Positions 9,368 through 18,951 are shown, numbered from the stretch's first letter. The stretch is 64,000 nt of DNA from Thalassospira sp. TSL5-1 (GCF_001907695.1 NZ_KV880637.1:186001-250000); one strand, 5' to 3'. The notes: a model not told the origin generated them from the letters alone. Program-made: numbers and translations.

Positions 9368-10165
9368 TCAGGCCTTGCTGGCAACAATAAACAGCCGGTT
9401 GAACGGAAACAGCGTCAGGCCGTCGGGCCGGGGCGGATAAACCTGCTTCAGACGGGTTTTGTAATGGTCGCAAAAGGCCTGGCGTGCGGCATCATCGGGC
9501 AGGTTTGCCAGCACCGGGCGCAAGGCTGTTGAGGAGACCCAGGTAAAAACCGGATCTTCGCCCGAAAGCACATGGCAATATTGTGTTTGCCATAAATCAA
9601 CATGGCCGCAATGGGGGATCAGTACATCGAAATAGTCGCCCGGCCGCATGATCTTGATCTGGTCCTGGGCCTCGGCGACTTCCTTTTCCCATTTTTCACC
9701 AGCTTCATTGATCAGCTGATGGCTGGGGGCCAGGAAATTGTTGGGTACCTGAAGGGCAATCAACCCGCCCGGGCGGACAAAGCTGCACAGACGCGGTAAA
9801 AGGTTGGCGTGTCCCGGAACCCATTGCAAAGCAGCATTGGAAAACAGCAAATCTACCGGTTTATCGGGTTCCCATGTTGCAATGTCCTGCTGCTGCCAGG
9901 TGATGCGATCATCCTGTTTGCAGGCCTTTTCCAGCATTTCCGATGAATGATCAATACCGGTGACAACCGGGCTGTTGCCATCGCACATATAGGCATCGGC
10001 CAGCAAAGAGGTCACAGATCCCGGCCCGCAGCCCAGATCAACGATATGGGCCGGTTTAAAACCCTGAGCCGGTTTGGGAAGGCGGGCAATCAGGTCCAGT
10101 GCCGGGCGGCGGCGTTCATCGCCGAAAAGGCCATATTTCACGGGGTCCCAATGTGTATCGGACAA
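9368..10165 (-). CDS. tam: trans-aconitate 2-methyltransferase-like
   Basis: A 265-aa class I SAM-dependent methyltransferase close to Tam, which methylates trans-aconitate, a spontaneous inhibitor of the citrate cycle. Motif I is VDLGCGPGSVT; the family-typical segments LLFSNAALQWVPGH and LIALQVPNN are present. The start is a TTG at 10163-10165 with AAGGA upstream; the N-terminus MSDTHWDPVKYGLFGDERRRPALDL fits the family. Tam is the best match, but the substrate is inferred. Confidence 0.82.
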   Translation of the reverse strand: MSDTHWDPVKYGLFGDERRRPALDLIARLPKPAQGFKPAHIVDLGCGPGSVTSLLADAYMCDGNSPVVTGIDHSSEMLEKACKQDDRITWQQQDIATWEPDKPVDLLFSNAALQWVPGHANLLPRLCSFVRPGGLIALQVPNNFLAPSHQLINEAGEKWEKEVAEAQDQIKIMRPGDYFDVLIPHCGHVDLWQTQYCHVLSGEDPVFTWVSSTALRPVLANLPDDAARQAFCDHYKTRLKQVYPPRPDGLTLFPFNRLFIVASKA

Positions 10166-10211
10166 AATCCGGTCCTTTCGTTGTGCCCCGCCGGGCTGCG
10201 TGCCGCCTAGC

Positions 10212-10400
10212 TTAGTGCGAGGATTTTTCGATTTCGTTGAAGTGACTGTTGATCAGCTGGAACATGAACAGGATGGCACCAAAAAACAGGGCTAGCCCGA
10301 CGAAATAGGAATATCCATCATGTGCGGCAGACGCATAGAACAGGCCACCAAGACCAACAAGAATGGTCAAAATACCGAAAATCAGGCGATCCAAACCCAT
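10212..10400 (-). CDS. small two-helix membrane protein
   Basis: A 62-aa protein with two hydrophobic segments (LIFGILTILVGLGGLFYAS and YFVGLALFFGAILFMFQLI) and a polar tail (NEIEKSSH). AAAGGG lies at proper distance from the ATG, which supports a real gene. It stands alone between rppH and the Tam-like gene. No family recognised. Confidence 0.65.
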   Translation of the reverse strand: MGLDRLIFGILTILVGLGGLFYASAAHDGYSYFVGLALFFGAILFMFQLINSHFNEIEKSSH

Positions 10401-10482
10401 TTTAGAACCCTTTCAAAACCAGGGGTGTTGACGACACTGGAATTTAATCAAATACGCGTTTCATTCAAGCACGGAGATCGTC

Positions 10483-11091
10483 TTATGCCTGATCTTTTGA
10501 TTGTTTGATTTGATCTGGAACAGTTTTGAAAATTTCTACCAACTGTTGGTAAACCGGACGTTTGAAGGGAATGATCAGGTCGGGCAGGGACAAAAAGTCG
10601 TTCCAGCGCCATGCGTCAAATTCGGGATGTTTGCCGTGAATGACGAATTCATCGTCTTCTCCGCGATAGCGCATGGCAAACCATTTTTGTTTCTGGCCGC
10701 GATATTTGCCGCCAAATGCCTTGCCAATCAAATGGTCTGGCAAATCATAGGTCAGCCAGTCCGGTGTTTCGGCAATGATGTCGGCTTTGTCGGTGCCAAT
10801 TTCCTCTTTTAATTCGCGAAGGGCGGCTTGTTCGGGTGTTTCATCGCCATCAATGCCCCCCTGGGGCAATTGCCAGGCCCCTTCAAACCCGATGCGATTG
10901 CCAATCCAGACATCGCCCCGATCATTAAACAGGGCAATGCCAACACAGGGACGATAGGGAAGGTCAGAACCCGTGATCGTATCTTCGGCCGGTTGCCCGG
11001 CATCCATCGGCGGGTTGAGGCCGTCAATTTTGCGTTTTTTGGATTTCTTTTTTTTGTCGGCCTTGGCTTTTTTGACAGGGTCTTTGGACAT
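10483..11091 (-). CDS. rppH: RNA pyrophosphohydrolase RppH
   Basis: A NUDIX hydrolase that removes pyrophosphate from 5'-triphosphate mRNA ends and so triggers decay. The complete NUDIX box is GGIDGDETPEQAALRELKEE(IG), preceded by LPYRPCVGIALFN as in RppH. With the ATG at 11091 the protein is 202 aa, about 40 longer than common RppH, because of a Lys-rich N-terminal tail (KKAKADKKKKSKKRK). An ATG at 11007 (MDAGQPAE) would remove the basic tail, but the longer start follows directly after the yibQ stop. It is the last gene of the gpmI-envC-ctpA-yibQ-rppH series. Confidence 0.9.
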   Translation of the reverse strand: MSKDPVKKAKADKKKKSKKRKIDGLNPPMDAGQPAEDTITGSDLPYRPCVGIALFNDRGDVWIGNRIGFEGAWQLPQGGIDGDETPEQAALRELKEEIGTDKADIIAETPDWLTYDLPDHLIGKAFGGKYRGQKQKWFAMRYRGEDDEFVIHGKHPEFDAWRWNDFLSLPDLIIPFKRPVYQQLVEIFKTVPDQIKQSKDQA

Positions 11092-11097
11092 GGCGGA

Positions 11098-12633
11098 TCA
11101 GTTACCCTCGATGGTGTTTTCGCTTGCATCCGTATTGGTGGATGGTGCGTCGCCCTTGCGGGCATTTTCATCAGACATGTTCTTGCGCTGTGCGGCGTCG
11201 GCTTCCTCGGCAGATTGCGGCTTAACCTGTTTATCTGCAAGGGCTGTCACGGGGGCAAGTTTTACGCCCTGGCGTTCCAGGCGCTGTGCCCAGTTGCGCA
11301 ACCGCGAGATCGTGACAGGATAGGATTGGGCAAGGCCAATGGCATAGCCTTCTGTTTTTGCCTTGTTCACCAGTGCGGCCAGCTGCGCATCAATGGCGCG
11401 ACGACTGGGCACGGTATCAATGTTGAAATCCACAATGGCATTTGGCTCACCAGCATTGGCGGCCAGTTGTGCGGCAAGGCTGACCATGCCGGTATTGCTG
11501 CCATCCACATACATCAGGCCGGTTTTATCTAGAAAGTCTATCACCGGGCGAATGGCACTGTCCAGATTGGCAAATTTTGATCCAAGATGCCCAACCACCC
11601 CGGCATAACCGGGAAAGCGTGCCAGCAACCATTCCAGCCGCACAAGGTTTTCGCCTTCGGGCAGGGTTGTCATCAAGGCACGCGGGCCAGGGTCGGACAG
11701 CGGAAAATCATCGGGTTCCATCGGCAATTGCAGGAACACCTCGTGGCCCATTTGCCGGGCCCGTGCCACAATTTTGGGCAGGTTGTCGGCATAGGGCGAC
11801 AGGGCCAGCGAAATGTTCAGTGGCAGGTCTTCAATGGCCTTGGTGGTGCGGTCTTCATTCAGGCCAAGTCCGGTGACAATCACCGCGACATAGGGTTGTT
11901 CTGGCTCCAGTGTGAAGGGGCGGGCATAGACCTTGGCCGGGGTACGGCCATCCTCGGCGATGCGGGGAATGCGGCCAAAACTGCCTTCTTCATCCATGCC
12001 GGGGATAGGGGCCGGGCGCAGGGGATCGGGTTCAATTTTTTCATCAAAGCCCCCTTCTTCCGCCAGGGCGGCAAGTTCCTCGGGCGAGGGGCCGGTGCTG
12101 GAACCCGCTTCGCTTGCTGCGCCGGTCTGGCCCATTCCCTGGCTGCCGTCGCCATTTTGCCCGCTTGCAATGTCGGCTGTGCCTGGCGGAACGTCGCCTT
12201 CGGTTTCATTGCCTGCTTCATTGCCATTTTTACGCCGGGCTTCTTCTTCGGCGCGGTTGCGGGCTTCAATATCAAGAACGCCCTTGGCAATTTCATCCTG
12301 CAATTCGCGTTCCGTGCCGGGAATGGCCTGGGTCACACGTGGAGAGCCAGCATGAAAAAGGTGCCAGCCGGTCTCGGGGTCCAGCAGGGGAACGGCGGCA
12401 AGCGAAATAATGCCAAAGGGCAGCAGATATAAAACCACCAACAGGAATTTGGACAACCGCCACCGGCGTGTCGGCGGGCGCAGTGGCAAGCGGCGCAACT
12501 GTTCATCAAGGGGCAGTTCTGTAAACGGAACATCCTCCGCATCCGGTGCGGACAACATATCGTCGTCCGGTTCGGTTGCAGAGGATTCCGTTTTGCGGCC
12601 CCGCCGCAAGAATTTGAACAGTTTACCGATCAC
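11098..12633 (-). CDS. divergent polysaccharide deacetylase (YibQ family)
   Basis: A 511-aa membrane-anchored protein. Residues 1-45 are cytoplasmic, one membrane segment follows (LSKFLLVVLYLLPFGIISLAAVPLL), then a Glu/Gly/Asn-rich linker to about residue 230, then the deacetylase-like domain (PYVAVIVTGLGLNEDRT, then a segment around GVVGHLGSKFANLD). The C-terminal tail is low-complexity. Start is a GTG. The family is related to NodB-type deacetylases but lacks their standard metal motif. Next to EnvC and CtpA, a role in cell-wall remodelling is the reasonable inference. Confidence 0.85.
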   Translation of the reverse strand: MIGKLFKFLRRGRKTESSATEPDDDMLSAPDAEDVPFTELPLDEQLRRLPLRPPTRRWRLSKFLLVVLYLLPFGIISLAAVPLLDPETGWHLFHAGSPRVTQAIPGTERELQDEIAKGVLDIEARNRAEEEARRKNGNEAGNETEGDVPPGTADIASGQNGDGSQGMGQTGAASEAGSSTGPSPEELAALAEEGGFDEKIEPDPLRPAPIPGMDEEGSFGRIPRIAEDGRTPAKVYARPFTLEPEQPYVAVIVTGLGLNEDRTTKAIEDLPLNISLALSPYADNLPKIVARARQMGHEVFLQLPMEPDDFPLSDPGPRALMTTLPEGENLVRLEWLLARFPGYAGVVGHLGSKFANLDSAIRPVIDFLDKTGLMYVDGSNTGMVSLAAQLAANAGEPNAIVDFNIDTVPSRRAIDAQLAALVNKAKTEGYAIGLAQSYPVTISRLRNWAQRLERQGVKLAPVTALADKQVKPQSAEEADAAQRKNMSDENARKGDAPSTNTDASENTIEGN

Positions 12634-12669
12634 TGCGGGTCAGTCTCTTCCTGTTCCCGTCACGATCTT

Positions 12670-13998
12670 TCAGCTTTTTGATCGGAAGCCGCCATAAAGC
12701 GAGATGCCCCGGATCATATCCAGCGCGCGGGCAAGCTGATAATCGTCTTCGGTTACTTTTTCGGCATCCTGACGGCGTTTTTCTGCCTGGGTTTCAGCAT
12801 CACCGATGGCTGAATCCTCGTTATGCAGCGCACCGTTCAGGTCGGCTTCGGACCGGCGCTGGCCGGTTTCAATGGTTTCAACCTTTGACTGCGGGACAAT
12901 GATGTCGGGCACAATGCCGACTTCCTGAATGGACCGGCCCGACGGCGTATAATAACGCGCCGTGGTCAGGCGCAGGGCCACATTGCCCGGCATGGGCAAA
13001 ATGGTTTGAACCGACCCCTTGCCAAAGCTGCGCGTCCCCATGATGATGGCACGGCCATGATCCTGAAGCGCACCGGCAACAATTTCGGATGCCGATGCCG
13101 AACCGTCATTGATCAGAACGACAATCGGCAGGTTGTCGGCAAGGTCGCCGTCCTTGGCACTGTAACGTTCGGTGTTTTTGGTGTCGCGCGGGCGGGTGGA
13201 AACGATTTCGCCCTTGTTCAGGAACGCATCGGAAACCGCAATCGCCTGGTCCAGCAGTCCGCCGGGATTGTTGCGAAGGTCGATCACGAAACCCTTCAGT
13301 TTCGGGCCGATTTCCTTTTTCTGTTCTTCAATGGCGCGCTGCAGGCCGCTAAAGGTCTGTTCGCTGAATTTGGTGATGCGGATATAGCCAACATCGTTTT
13401 TCACCTGCGGACGGACCGACTGGATTTTGATTACGGCACGGGTCAGCGTGACGTCGAAGGGGGCCTGTTCGCCCTTGCGCACAATCGTCAGTTTGATGTC
13501 GGTATTGACCTTGCCGCGCATCAGGTCAACGGCTTCGTTTAACGGCATGCCGCGCACCGATTTGCCATCGATATTGGTAATGAAGTCACCCGGTTGCAGG
13601 CCGGCCTTTTCGGCGGGGGTGTCATAGATGGGGGAAATGACTTTGACAAAGCCGTTTTCCTGCGTCACCTCGATGCCAAGCCCGCCAAATTCACCACGGG
13701 TATCAACCTGCATGTCCTTGAAATTATCCATATCAAGATAGGATGAATGCGGGTCCAGCGATGTCAGCATGCCGTTAATCGCGGCTTCGATCAGTTTTTT
13801 GTCGTCAACCGGCTCGACATATTTTGCCTTGACCTGTTCAAACACGTCGCCAAACAGATTGAGAAGCCGATAGGTTTCAGCCGATGATGTCGGGGAATCC
13901 GCTGTGGCCGGGGCTTGTGCCTGTGCCAGACCAGGCGATGCAAGACCGATATTCAGGCTTGCTGCCAGGGCAAATATTACCAATCGAGACTTTTTCAT
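12670..13998 (-). CDS. S41 family carboxy-terminal processing protease
   Basis: A 442-aa periplasmic serine protease of the CtpA/Prc type. A signal peptide (MKKSRLVIFALAASLNIGLASPGLAQA) is followed by the helical N-domain, a PDZ domain (FGGLGIEVTQENGFVKV to VRGMPLNEAV) and the S41 core with catalytic Ser near residue 302 (SASASEIVAG) and Lys near 325 (SFGKGSVQT). A charged tail follows. Its start overlaps the envC stop by 4 bp (ATGA). Such proteases trim lipoproteins and control peptidoglycan hydrolases, which fits the EnvC neighbour. Confidence 0.93.
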   Translation of the reverse strand: MKKSRLVIFALAASLNIGLASPGLAQAQAPATADSPTSSAETYRLLNLFGDVFEQVKAKYVEPVDDKKLIEAAINGMLTSLDPHSSYLDMDNFKDMQVDTRGEFGGLGIEVTQENGFVKVISPIYDTPAEKAGLQPGDFITNIDGKSVRGMPLNEAVDLMRGKVNTDIKLTIVRKGEQAPFDVTLTRAVIKIQSVRPQVKNDVGYIRITKFSEQTFSGLQRAIEEQKKEIGPKLKGFVIDLRNNPGGLLDQAIAVSDAFLNKGEIVSTRPRDTKNTERYSAKDGDLADNLPIVVLINDGSASASEIVAGALQDHGRAIIMGTRSFGKGSVQTILPMPGNVALRLTTARYYTPSGRSIQEVGIVPDIIVPQSKVETIETGQRRSEADLNGALHNEDSAIGDAETQAEKRRQDAEKVTEDDYQLARALDMIRGISLYGGFRSKS

Positions 13999-15335
13999 CC
14001 GCTTACCTTGCCGTTTTGTGATGCCAGCCAGGGAAGCGGGTTGATCGCTTCGCCGTCATGGCGCATTTCAAGATACAGTTTTGGCCTGTTTTCGCCCATC
14101 GTTCCAACAGGTTCACCCGCCAAGACATATTGTCCTACCACACTGTCAAGGTGATCAAAACCCGCAACAAGACTATGGTATCCTTCGCCGTGTTCGATAA
14201 TCAAGAGGCGGCCATAGCCCCGGAACGGCCCGGCAAACACCACCTTGCCGTCAAAAGGCGATACAACCTGAGCATCGGGGCGGGTTTCAATCTCGATTCC
14301 CTTGGCGTGTGTGCCGCCAGGAAGGCCGCTTTGTACGCTGCGTTCACCAAAAAGTGTAACAATCTTGCCCGATACCGGCATCCGTAAATGGCCGCGTGCC
14401 TGCGTGATTGAGCTTGCAACAACAACTTCGTCGCTCGCGTCGCGGTTTTTAGGGCTGGTTTTGCGGGCGGGTTTGTTTGCCGCGATATTTTGTGTCGGCA
14501 AAACATCATCGATTTCGCTGTCGGGCTGTTCCTTGACCAACTCGTAATCGGGTTTGTCGCGTGGTTCGGGCAGGCCTTCGGCGCGGTTTTTGATGCTGGC
14601 CAGAAGTTCGCCCAGGCTTTTTGCCTCGTCGGCCATTTTTTGCACCGCACGGGCGGCCTCACGGGCTTCATCCTCGGTATCCTGACGAAGGCGGCGTTTG
14701 TCATCAAGCAGGCGGGATAGATGTTCGCGTTCGTCGCGTAATTTGTCGGTGACGCTGGCAAGTTCGCTGCGCCGTGCTTTGATGTTGGCGCGCAATTCGG
14801 TAATTTCGCCCAGTTCGCGTTTCAAATCCTTGGCATGCTGTTCCACACCGGGCAGCGCCGCCTTGAGCAAAATGGCCGACCGCAAGGTATCCTGCGGGCT
14901 GCGCGGGAGGGCAATCATGGCTTCGGGCGGGGTGGTGGACAGGCGTTCAAGCGCCATCAGGATGCGGGCATATTGTCCGGCCTTGTCTTCAAGGGCGGTG
15001 GTGGCATCCTTTTCGCGGTTTTCCAGCTCGACCAGTTTGTCTTCAATGCCGGTCAGTTCGGTTTCGTAATTCTGCACACGCCGGGCAATTGAAATTTCCT
15101 CGGATTGCAGGGCCTGTTCTTCGGTCAGTAATTCATGCGACTTGCGCGACAGAAATTCTTCCTGCTTTTTCTGTTCGGAAAGCTGGCTTTGCACCGCATC
15201 CAAACGTGAGTCAACCTTGCGTAGCGACTGGGCATTTGCCGTAAAAAATGTCCCGGCACTGGCAACCATCAAGGATGCCAGTGCCGGGGCCATCAGCCAT
15301 TTTCCAAGATCAGCTTGCCGAGGGCAGCGTATCAT
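13995..15335 (-). CDS. EnvC-like murein hydrolase activator (M23/LytM)
   Basis: A 446-aa exported protein: signal peptide (MAPALASLMVASAGTFFTANA), long coiled coil rich in Glu/Lys/Arg (about 38-260), a linker, and a C-terminal LytM domain (about 315-440). The domain lacks the full HxH/HxxxD zinc set (it reads THAKGIEIETRPDAQV and HSLVAGFDHLDS), which fits an activator of amidases. The ORF begins at 15335, overlapping gpmI by 26 bp; an ATG at 15293 also gives a full signal peptide. A terminator-like hairpin is embedded in the signal-peptide codons. Confidence 0.88.
   Translation of the reverse strand: MIRCPRQADLGKWLMAPALASLMVASAGTFFTANAQSLRKVDSRLDAVQSQLSEQKKQEEFLSRKSHELLTEEQALQSEEISIARRVQNYETELTGIEDKLVELENREKDATTALEDKAGQYARILMALERLSTTPPEAMIALPRSPQDTLRSAILLKAALPGVEQHAKDLKRELGEITELRANIKARRSELASVTDKLRDEREHLSRLLDDKRRLRQDTEDEAREAARAVQKMADEAKSLGELLASIKNRAEGLPEPRDKPDYELVKEQPDSEIDDVLPTQNIAANKPARKTSPKNRDASDEVVVASSITQARGHLRMPVSGKIVTLFGERSVQSGLPGGTHAKGIEIETRPDAQVVSPFDGKVVFAGPFRGYGRLLIIEHGEGYHSLVAGFDHLDSVVGQYVLAGEPVGTMGENRPKLYLEMRHDGEAINPLPWLASQNGKVSG
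15240..15288 (-). terminator. terminator-like hairpin inside the envC signal peptide codons
   Basis: Perfect 13-bp inverted repeat (15252-15264 with 15276-15288; arm CCCGGCACTGGCA), 11-nt loop, and on the minus strand a run of six T three bases after the stem. It lies just after the gpmI stop (15310) and within the codons of the envC signal peptide. As read it would end gpmI transcripts or attenuate envC-ctpA-yibQ-rppH. Confidence 0.55.
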
Positions 15336-16905
15336 CGGGTTTCAGACCTTCGATCAGTGATTTGCCGGTCATGTCTGCCGGTTGCGGCAGGCCCAGCAAT
15401 TGCAACAATGTCGGGGCGACGTCGGCCAGGCGGCCGTCGCGCAGTGTAACTCCGTCCGGGCCATTGACCAGAATGGTCGGCACCAGGTTCAGGGTGTGGG
15501 CGGTATGGGGCGCACCGGTTTCCGGGTCCACCATTGTTTCGCAGTTGCCGTGGTCAGCGGTAATAAACATCACCCCGCCCACTTTGCGCACAGCGCTCAC
15601 CACCTTGCCAACGCATTCATCCACGGCTTCGGCAGCCTTGATTGCGGCAGAAAGAATGCCGCTATGGCCGACCATGTCGGGGTTGGCAAAATTGACGATG
15701 ATGGCGTCATAGGTTTCATCTTCAATGGCGGCAACCAGCTTGGCGCATACTTCGGGGGCCGACATTTCGGGTTGCAGGTCATAGGTTGCCACCTTGGGCG
15801 AGGGCACCAGAATGCGGTCTTCGCCGGGAAATACCTGTTCTTCGCCGCCGTTAAAGAAAAACGACACATGCGGGTATTTTTCGGTTTCGGCGATGCGCAA
15901 CTGTTTCAGGCCCGCCTTGGAAACCACTTCGCCAAAAATATTCGGCAGGGTTTTGGGCGGATAGATCGCATCCATATAGTCGGCATGCTTGGAGGAATAT
16001 TCAACCATCCCGGCCTGGATGGCGAATTTTACCGGGGTGCCGCGATCAAATCCGTCAAATTCGGGCGCACACAGGGCGGCGAGAATTTCGCGCGCCCGGT
16101 CGGCCCGGAAATTGGTCATCAAAAGGCCGTCGCCATCCTTCATGCCAGCATAATCACCAATCACGGTGGGCAGGATGAATTCGTCATTGGTGTCGGCGTC
16201 ATAGGCATTGGCAATGGCGTCTTCGGCACTGTCGGCCTTTTTGCCATCTTCATACGCGCTGCCCTGAACCATCGCAAAATAGGCCTGGCTCACCCGTTCC
16301 CAGCGATTGTCACGGTCCATCGCATAATAGCGCCCGGTGACGGTAACGATTTCAACATTGGCATCGCCAATCAGGGCGCGGAATTTTTTCAGAAAATCGG
16401 CGGCACTGCGCGGCGGCGTGTCGCGGCCATCGGTATAGGCATGGATTTTAACCGCAATGCCGGCATCGGAAATGATTTTGGCAAGGGCGGCCATATGGGC
16501 CTGATGCGAATGCACGCCCCCTTCGGACAAAAGCCCGGCAATATGGCACACACCACCGCTGTCTTTCAGGCTGGTGATCAGTTTTTTGACGGTATCGGTA
16601 TCGGCGATTGCCCCGGTTTTGACGGCGTCGTCAATTTTGGGCAGCTCCTGCATGACAACACGGCCCGCGCCCAAATTCATATGGCCGACTTCGGAATTAC
16701 CCATTTGCCCTTCGGGCAGGCCGACATCCAGCCCGCAGGCCTTCATAAAGCCGGTTGGGTTGTTGGCATACAGGTCGTCCCACACCGGCGTGTTGGCCAG
16801 TGCAACGGCGTTATTGTCGCTTTCCTCGCGATAGCCCCAACCGTCCAGAATACATAGCACCACCGGACGGGGACGCTTTGCGGCGTTCGATACAGTCACT
16901 GTCAT
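15310..16905 (-). CDS. gpmI: 2,3-bisphosphoglycerate-independent phosphoglycerate mutase
   Basis: A 531-aa glycolytic enzyme interconverting 3- and 2-phosphoglycerate with two metal ions. Visible are the N-terminal metal motif CILDGWGYR, the phosphoserine region NSEVGHMNLGAGRVV and the C-terminal TADHGNCE. The start at 16905 (MTVTVSNAAKRPRPVVL) is preceded by GTGGGG; the in-frame extension to 17079 lacks family similarity. Length fits the family. First gene of the envelope operon; its stop overlaps the envC ORF. Confidence 0.95.
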   Translation of the reverse strand: MTVTVSNAAKRPRPVVLCILDGWGYREESDNNAVALANTPVWDDLYANNPTGFMKACGLDVGLPEGQMGNSEVGHMNLGAGRVVMQELPKIDDAVKTGAIADTDTVKKLITSLKDSGGVCHIAGLLSEGGVHSHQAHMAALAKIISDAGIAVKIHAYTDGRDTPPRSAADFLKKFRALIGDANVEIVTVTGRYYAMDRDNRWERVSQAYFAMVQGSAYEDGKKADSAEDAIANAYDADTNDEFILPTVIGDYAGMKDGDGLLMTNFRADRAREILAALCAPEFDGFDRGTPVKFAIQAGMVEYSSKHADYMDAIYPPKTLPNIFGEVVSKAGLKQLRIAETEKYPHVSFFFNGGEEQVFPGEDRILVPSPKVATYDLQPEMSAPEVCAKLVAAIEDETYDAIIVNFANPDMVGHSGILSAAIKAAEAVDECVGKVVSAVRKVGGVMFITADHGNCETMVDPETGAPHTAHTLNLVPTILVNGPDGVTLRDGRLADVAPTLLQLLGLPQPADMTGKSLIEGLKPDDTLPSAS

Positions 16906-17149
16906 AACCCCACTTCTAGGATAAAAGGCTAAATTACCGGTAAACAAACATGTAATTGGTAAATTGCCTGTGGTCAAAACGGCGCCGGGCGCGGTGGGTT
17001 CCGCCATCTGACGCCAATTTAAGCCTAACTTATCATGAAAGATGCGCCTGAACAGCCACCCCGCGCGAATTTTTAACATCCTTGCAGTGCTGCTTTACAA
17101 GCTGCGTGAAGTACAGGTACCATTATTGTTCTAAACGGTGATACCTCGC

Positions 17150-17382
17150 ATACCGCAGCGGGAGAGACCGGCCGGGCAACGTTCCGGATGGCGCCGAAGG
17201 AGCAATCCACCCCGAACACTCTCAGGCAGACGGACCGTTGCGGATTGAGGCTCTGGAGAGCGAAAGGCAGGCCATATTTGCCTTTCCACCGAAGGATGAA
17301 GTCGGCGCGGAACGTTAAATGCCCGCCTGCCGACGCACAATCTCAGGTAAGGGCAATTTTGTGCCCTAGGGACAGAGGGGGC
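17150..17382 (+). promoter_or_regulatory. tandem glycine riboswitch
   Basis: Two aptamer-like units precede sdaA. Unit 1 (about 17152-17246) has GGGAGAG, CGCCGAAGGAGCAA (17192-17205), CTCTCAGGCAGACGGACC and a closing CCGCAG/TTGCGG stem. Unit 2 (about 17247-17382) has CTGGAGAGCGAAAGG, CACCGAAGGATGAAG, AATCTCAGGTAAGGGC and GACAGAGGG, with a longer variable arm. The tandem layout and order of motifs are those of the gcvT-type glycine RNA. The 60-nt gap to the ATG holds the Shine-Dalgarno site. Recognition is by eye. Confidence 0.88.
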
Positions 17383-17442
17383 TGGCACCGGTTCGTTGAT
17401 ATCGCAAAAAAACAAAATGCGATCCAGAGCCGAAGGAGGCCT

Positions 17443-18858
17443 ATGCCTGATACATCCAACCAGCGTCCCCAGGACGTCAACCTGTCTGTTGTCGATCTTT
17501 ACACTATCGGCATTGGTCCATCGAGTTCGCATACGGTGGGGCCAATGCGGGCTGGGTTCCGGTTTTGCCTGGAAATGGATGCGCGGAACCTTTTGGCACA
17601 AACCGGTAGCATCATTGTTGACCTTTATGGGTCGCTGGCACTTACGGGCAAGGGGCATGCCACCGATATTGCGGTGCTGATGGGATTAAGTGGCCAGCGC
17701 CCGCGTTCGGTTGACCCGGACGATATTGCGCCAACCATTGAGGCGATCAAAAACGATAGCAGCCTGATGCTTTACGGGCAGCAGAAGGTTGATTTCAATT
17801 TTGAAAACAACCTGGTTTTTCATATGGATGAAAGCCTGCCCGAACATCCCAACGGCATGCGCATTACCGCGTTTGACCATGATGGCGTCAAACTGCATTG
17901 CCAGGAATATTTTTCGGTCGGGGGTGGTTTTATCGTCTCGGGGGATGATCGCGGGGCGGAATATTCCGGCGATAATATTATCCTGCCGCATCCATTTTCA
18001 TCGGCAGACGAATTGATGGCAATTTGCAAGGAGCATAACCTGTCGATTGCCGAAGTCATGATGGAAAATGAAAAATCCTGGCGCGGTCCCGATGAAACCC
18101 ATGAATTTGTCGATCGTGTTTATCAGGCGATGATGGATTGCATTGATCGCGGTTGCGCAACACCAGGTATTTTGCCCGGTGGTTTGAATGTCAAACGTCG
18201 CGCCAACAAACTGTATCGCGAATTGGTGGACCGGCCTGAAGCCGGACTGAAGGACCCGCTAACGGTGATTGACTGGGTGAACCTTTATGCCCTGGCGGTA
18301 AACGAGGAAAATGCCGCAGGCAGCCGGGTTGTGACGGCCCCGACCAATGGGGCGGCCGGCGTGATCCCGGCGGTATTGCGTTATTATGAACGGTTTTGTC
18401 CCAATGTAACCCAGGCGAAAATTCGCGAGTTTTTGCTAACGGCGGCGGCGATTGGTTCGATTTACAAAAAACGTGCGTCCATTTCGGCGGCCGAAGTGGG
18501 CTGCCAGGGCGAAGTCGGCGTGGCCTGTTCGATGGCGGCCGGGGCATTGTGTGCTGTTTTGGGTGGTTCGCCCGAACAGGTGGAAAATGCCGCCGAGATT
18601 GGCATGGAACACAATTTGGGCCTGACATGCGATCCGATTGGCGGGCTGGTGCAGGTGCCCTGTATTGAACGCAATACAATGGGGGCGGTGAAGGCCATTA
18701 ATGCCTCGCGTTTGGCCCTGCGCGGGGATGGGCAACATACGGTGTCGCTGGATCGCGTGATCGAAACCATGCGCCAGACCGGGGCGGATATGCAAAGCAA
18801 ATACAAGGAAACCAGCCAGGGCGGCCTCGCCGTCAATGTCAACGTGGTGGAGTGCTGA
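17443..18858 (+). CDS. sdaA: L-serine ammonia-lyase (iron-sulfur, single chain)
   Basis: A 471-aa L-serine dehydratase that converts serine to pyruvate and ammonia. The N-terminal domain starts [26 protein letters not shown]; the C-terminal domain carries [32 protein letters not shown] and [16 protein letters not shown], whose cysteines bind the iron-sulfur cluster. The ATG at 17443 follows GAAGGAGG; the upstream extension of the reading frame runs through the riboswitch and is not coding. Control by a glycine riboswitch suggests it drains serine formed from glycine by glycine hydroxymethyltransferase. Confidence 0.95.
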   Translation: MPDTSNQRPQDVNLSVVDLYTIGIGPSSSHTVGPMRAGFRFCLEMDARNLLAQTGSIIVDLYGSLALTGKGHATDIAVLMGLSGQRPRSVDPDDIAPTIEAIKNDSSLMLYGQQKVDFNFENNLVFHMDESLPEHPNGMRITAFDHDGVKLHCQEYFSVGGGFIVSGDDRGAEYSGDNIILPHPFSSADELMAICKEHNLSIAEVMMENEKSWRGPDETHEFVDRVYQAMMDCIDRGCATPGILPGGLNVKRRANKLYRELVDRPEAGLKDPLTVIDWVNLYALAVNEENAAGSRVVTAPTNGAAGVIPAVLRYYERFCPNVTQAKIREFLLTAAAIGSIYKKRASISAAEVGCQGEVGVACSMAAGALCAVLGGSPEQVENAAEIGMEHNLGLTCDPIGGLVQVPCIERNTMGAVKAINASRLALRGDGQHTVSLDRVIETMRQTGADMQSKYKETSQGGLAVNVNVVEC

Positions 18859-18912
18859 TTTTTAAGCTTTACGCCATCGTTATGACGCCAAAATGATCAA
18901 TTATGGCTCAAT

Positions 18913-18951
18913 TGGACGCCCTGAAGGCCGGAAAATGACGGCTTTTGGGGC
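18913..18951 (+). terminator. weak terminator-like hairpin after sdaA
   Basis: ACGCCC (18918-18923 region) pairs with GGGCGT with an inner GGCCG/CGGC stem, 60-90 bp after the sdaA stop. Only short T runs follow, so function is uncertain. Confidence 0.35.

Noticed and set aside
11587-12432. 281-codon open frame antisense to the YibQ-like gene
   Set aside because: Composition is that of a shadow frame, and the opposite strand holds a family-supported gene.
15382-16857. 491-codon open frame antisense to gpmI
   Set aside because: It mirrors a strongly conserved enzyme, has an odd composition (His, Gly, Phe, Gln rich) typical of antisense frames in GC-rich genes, and no ribosome binding site.
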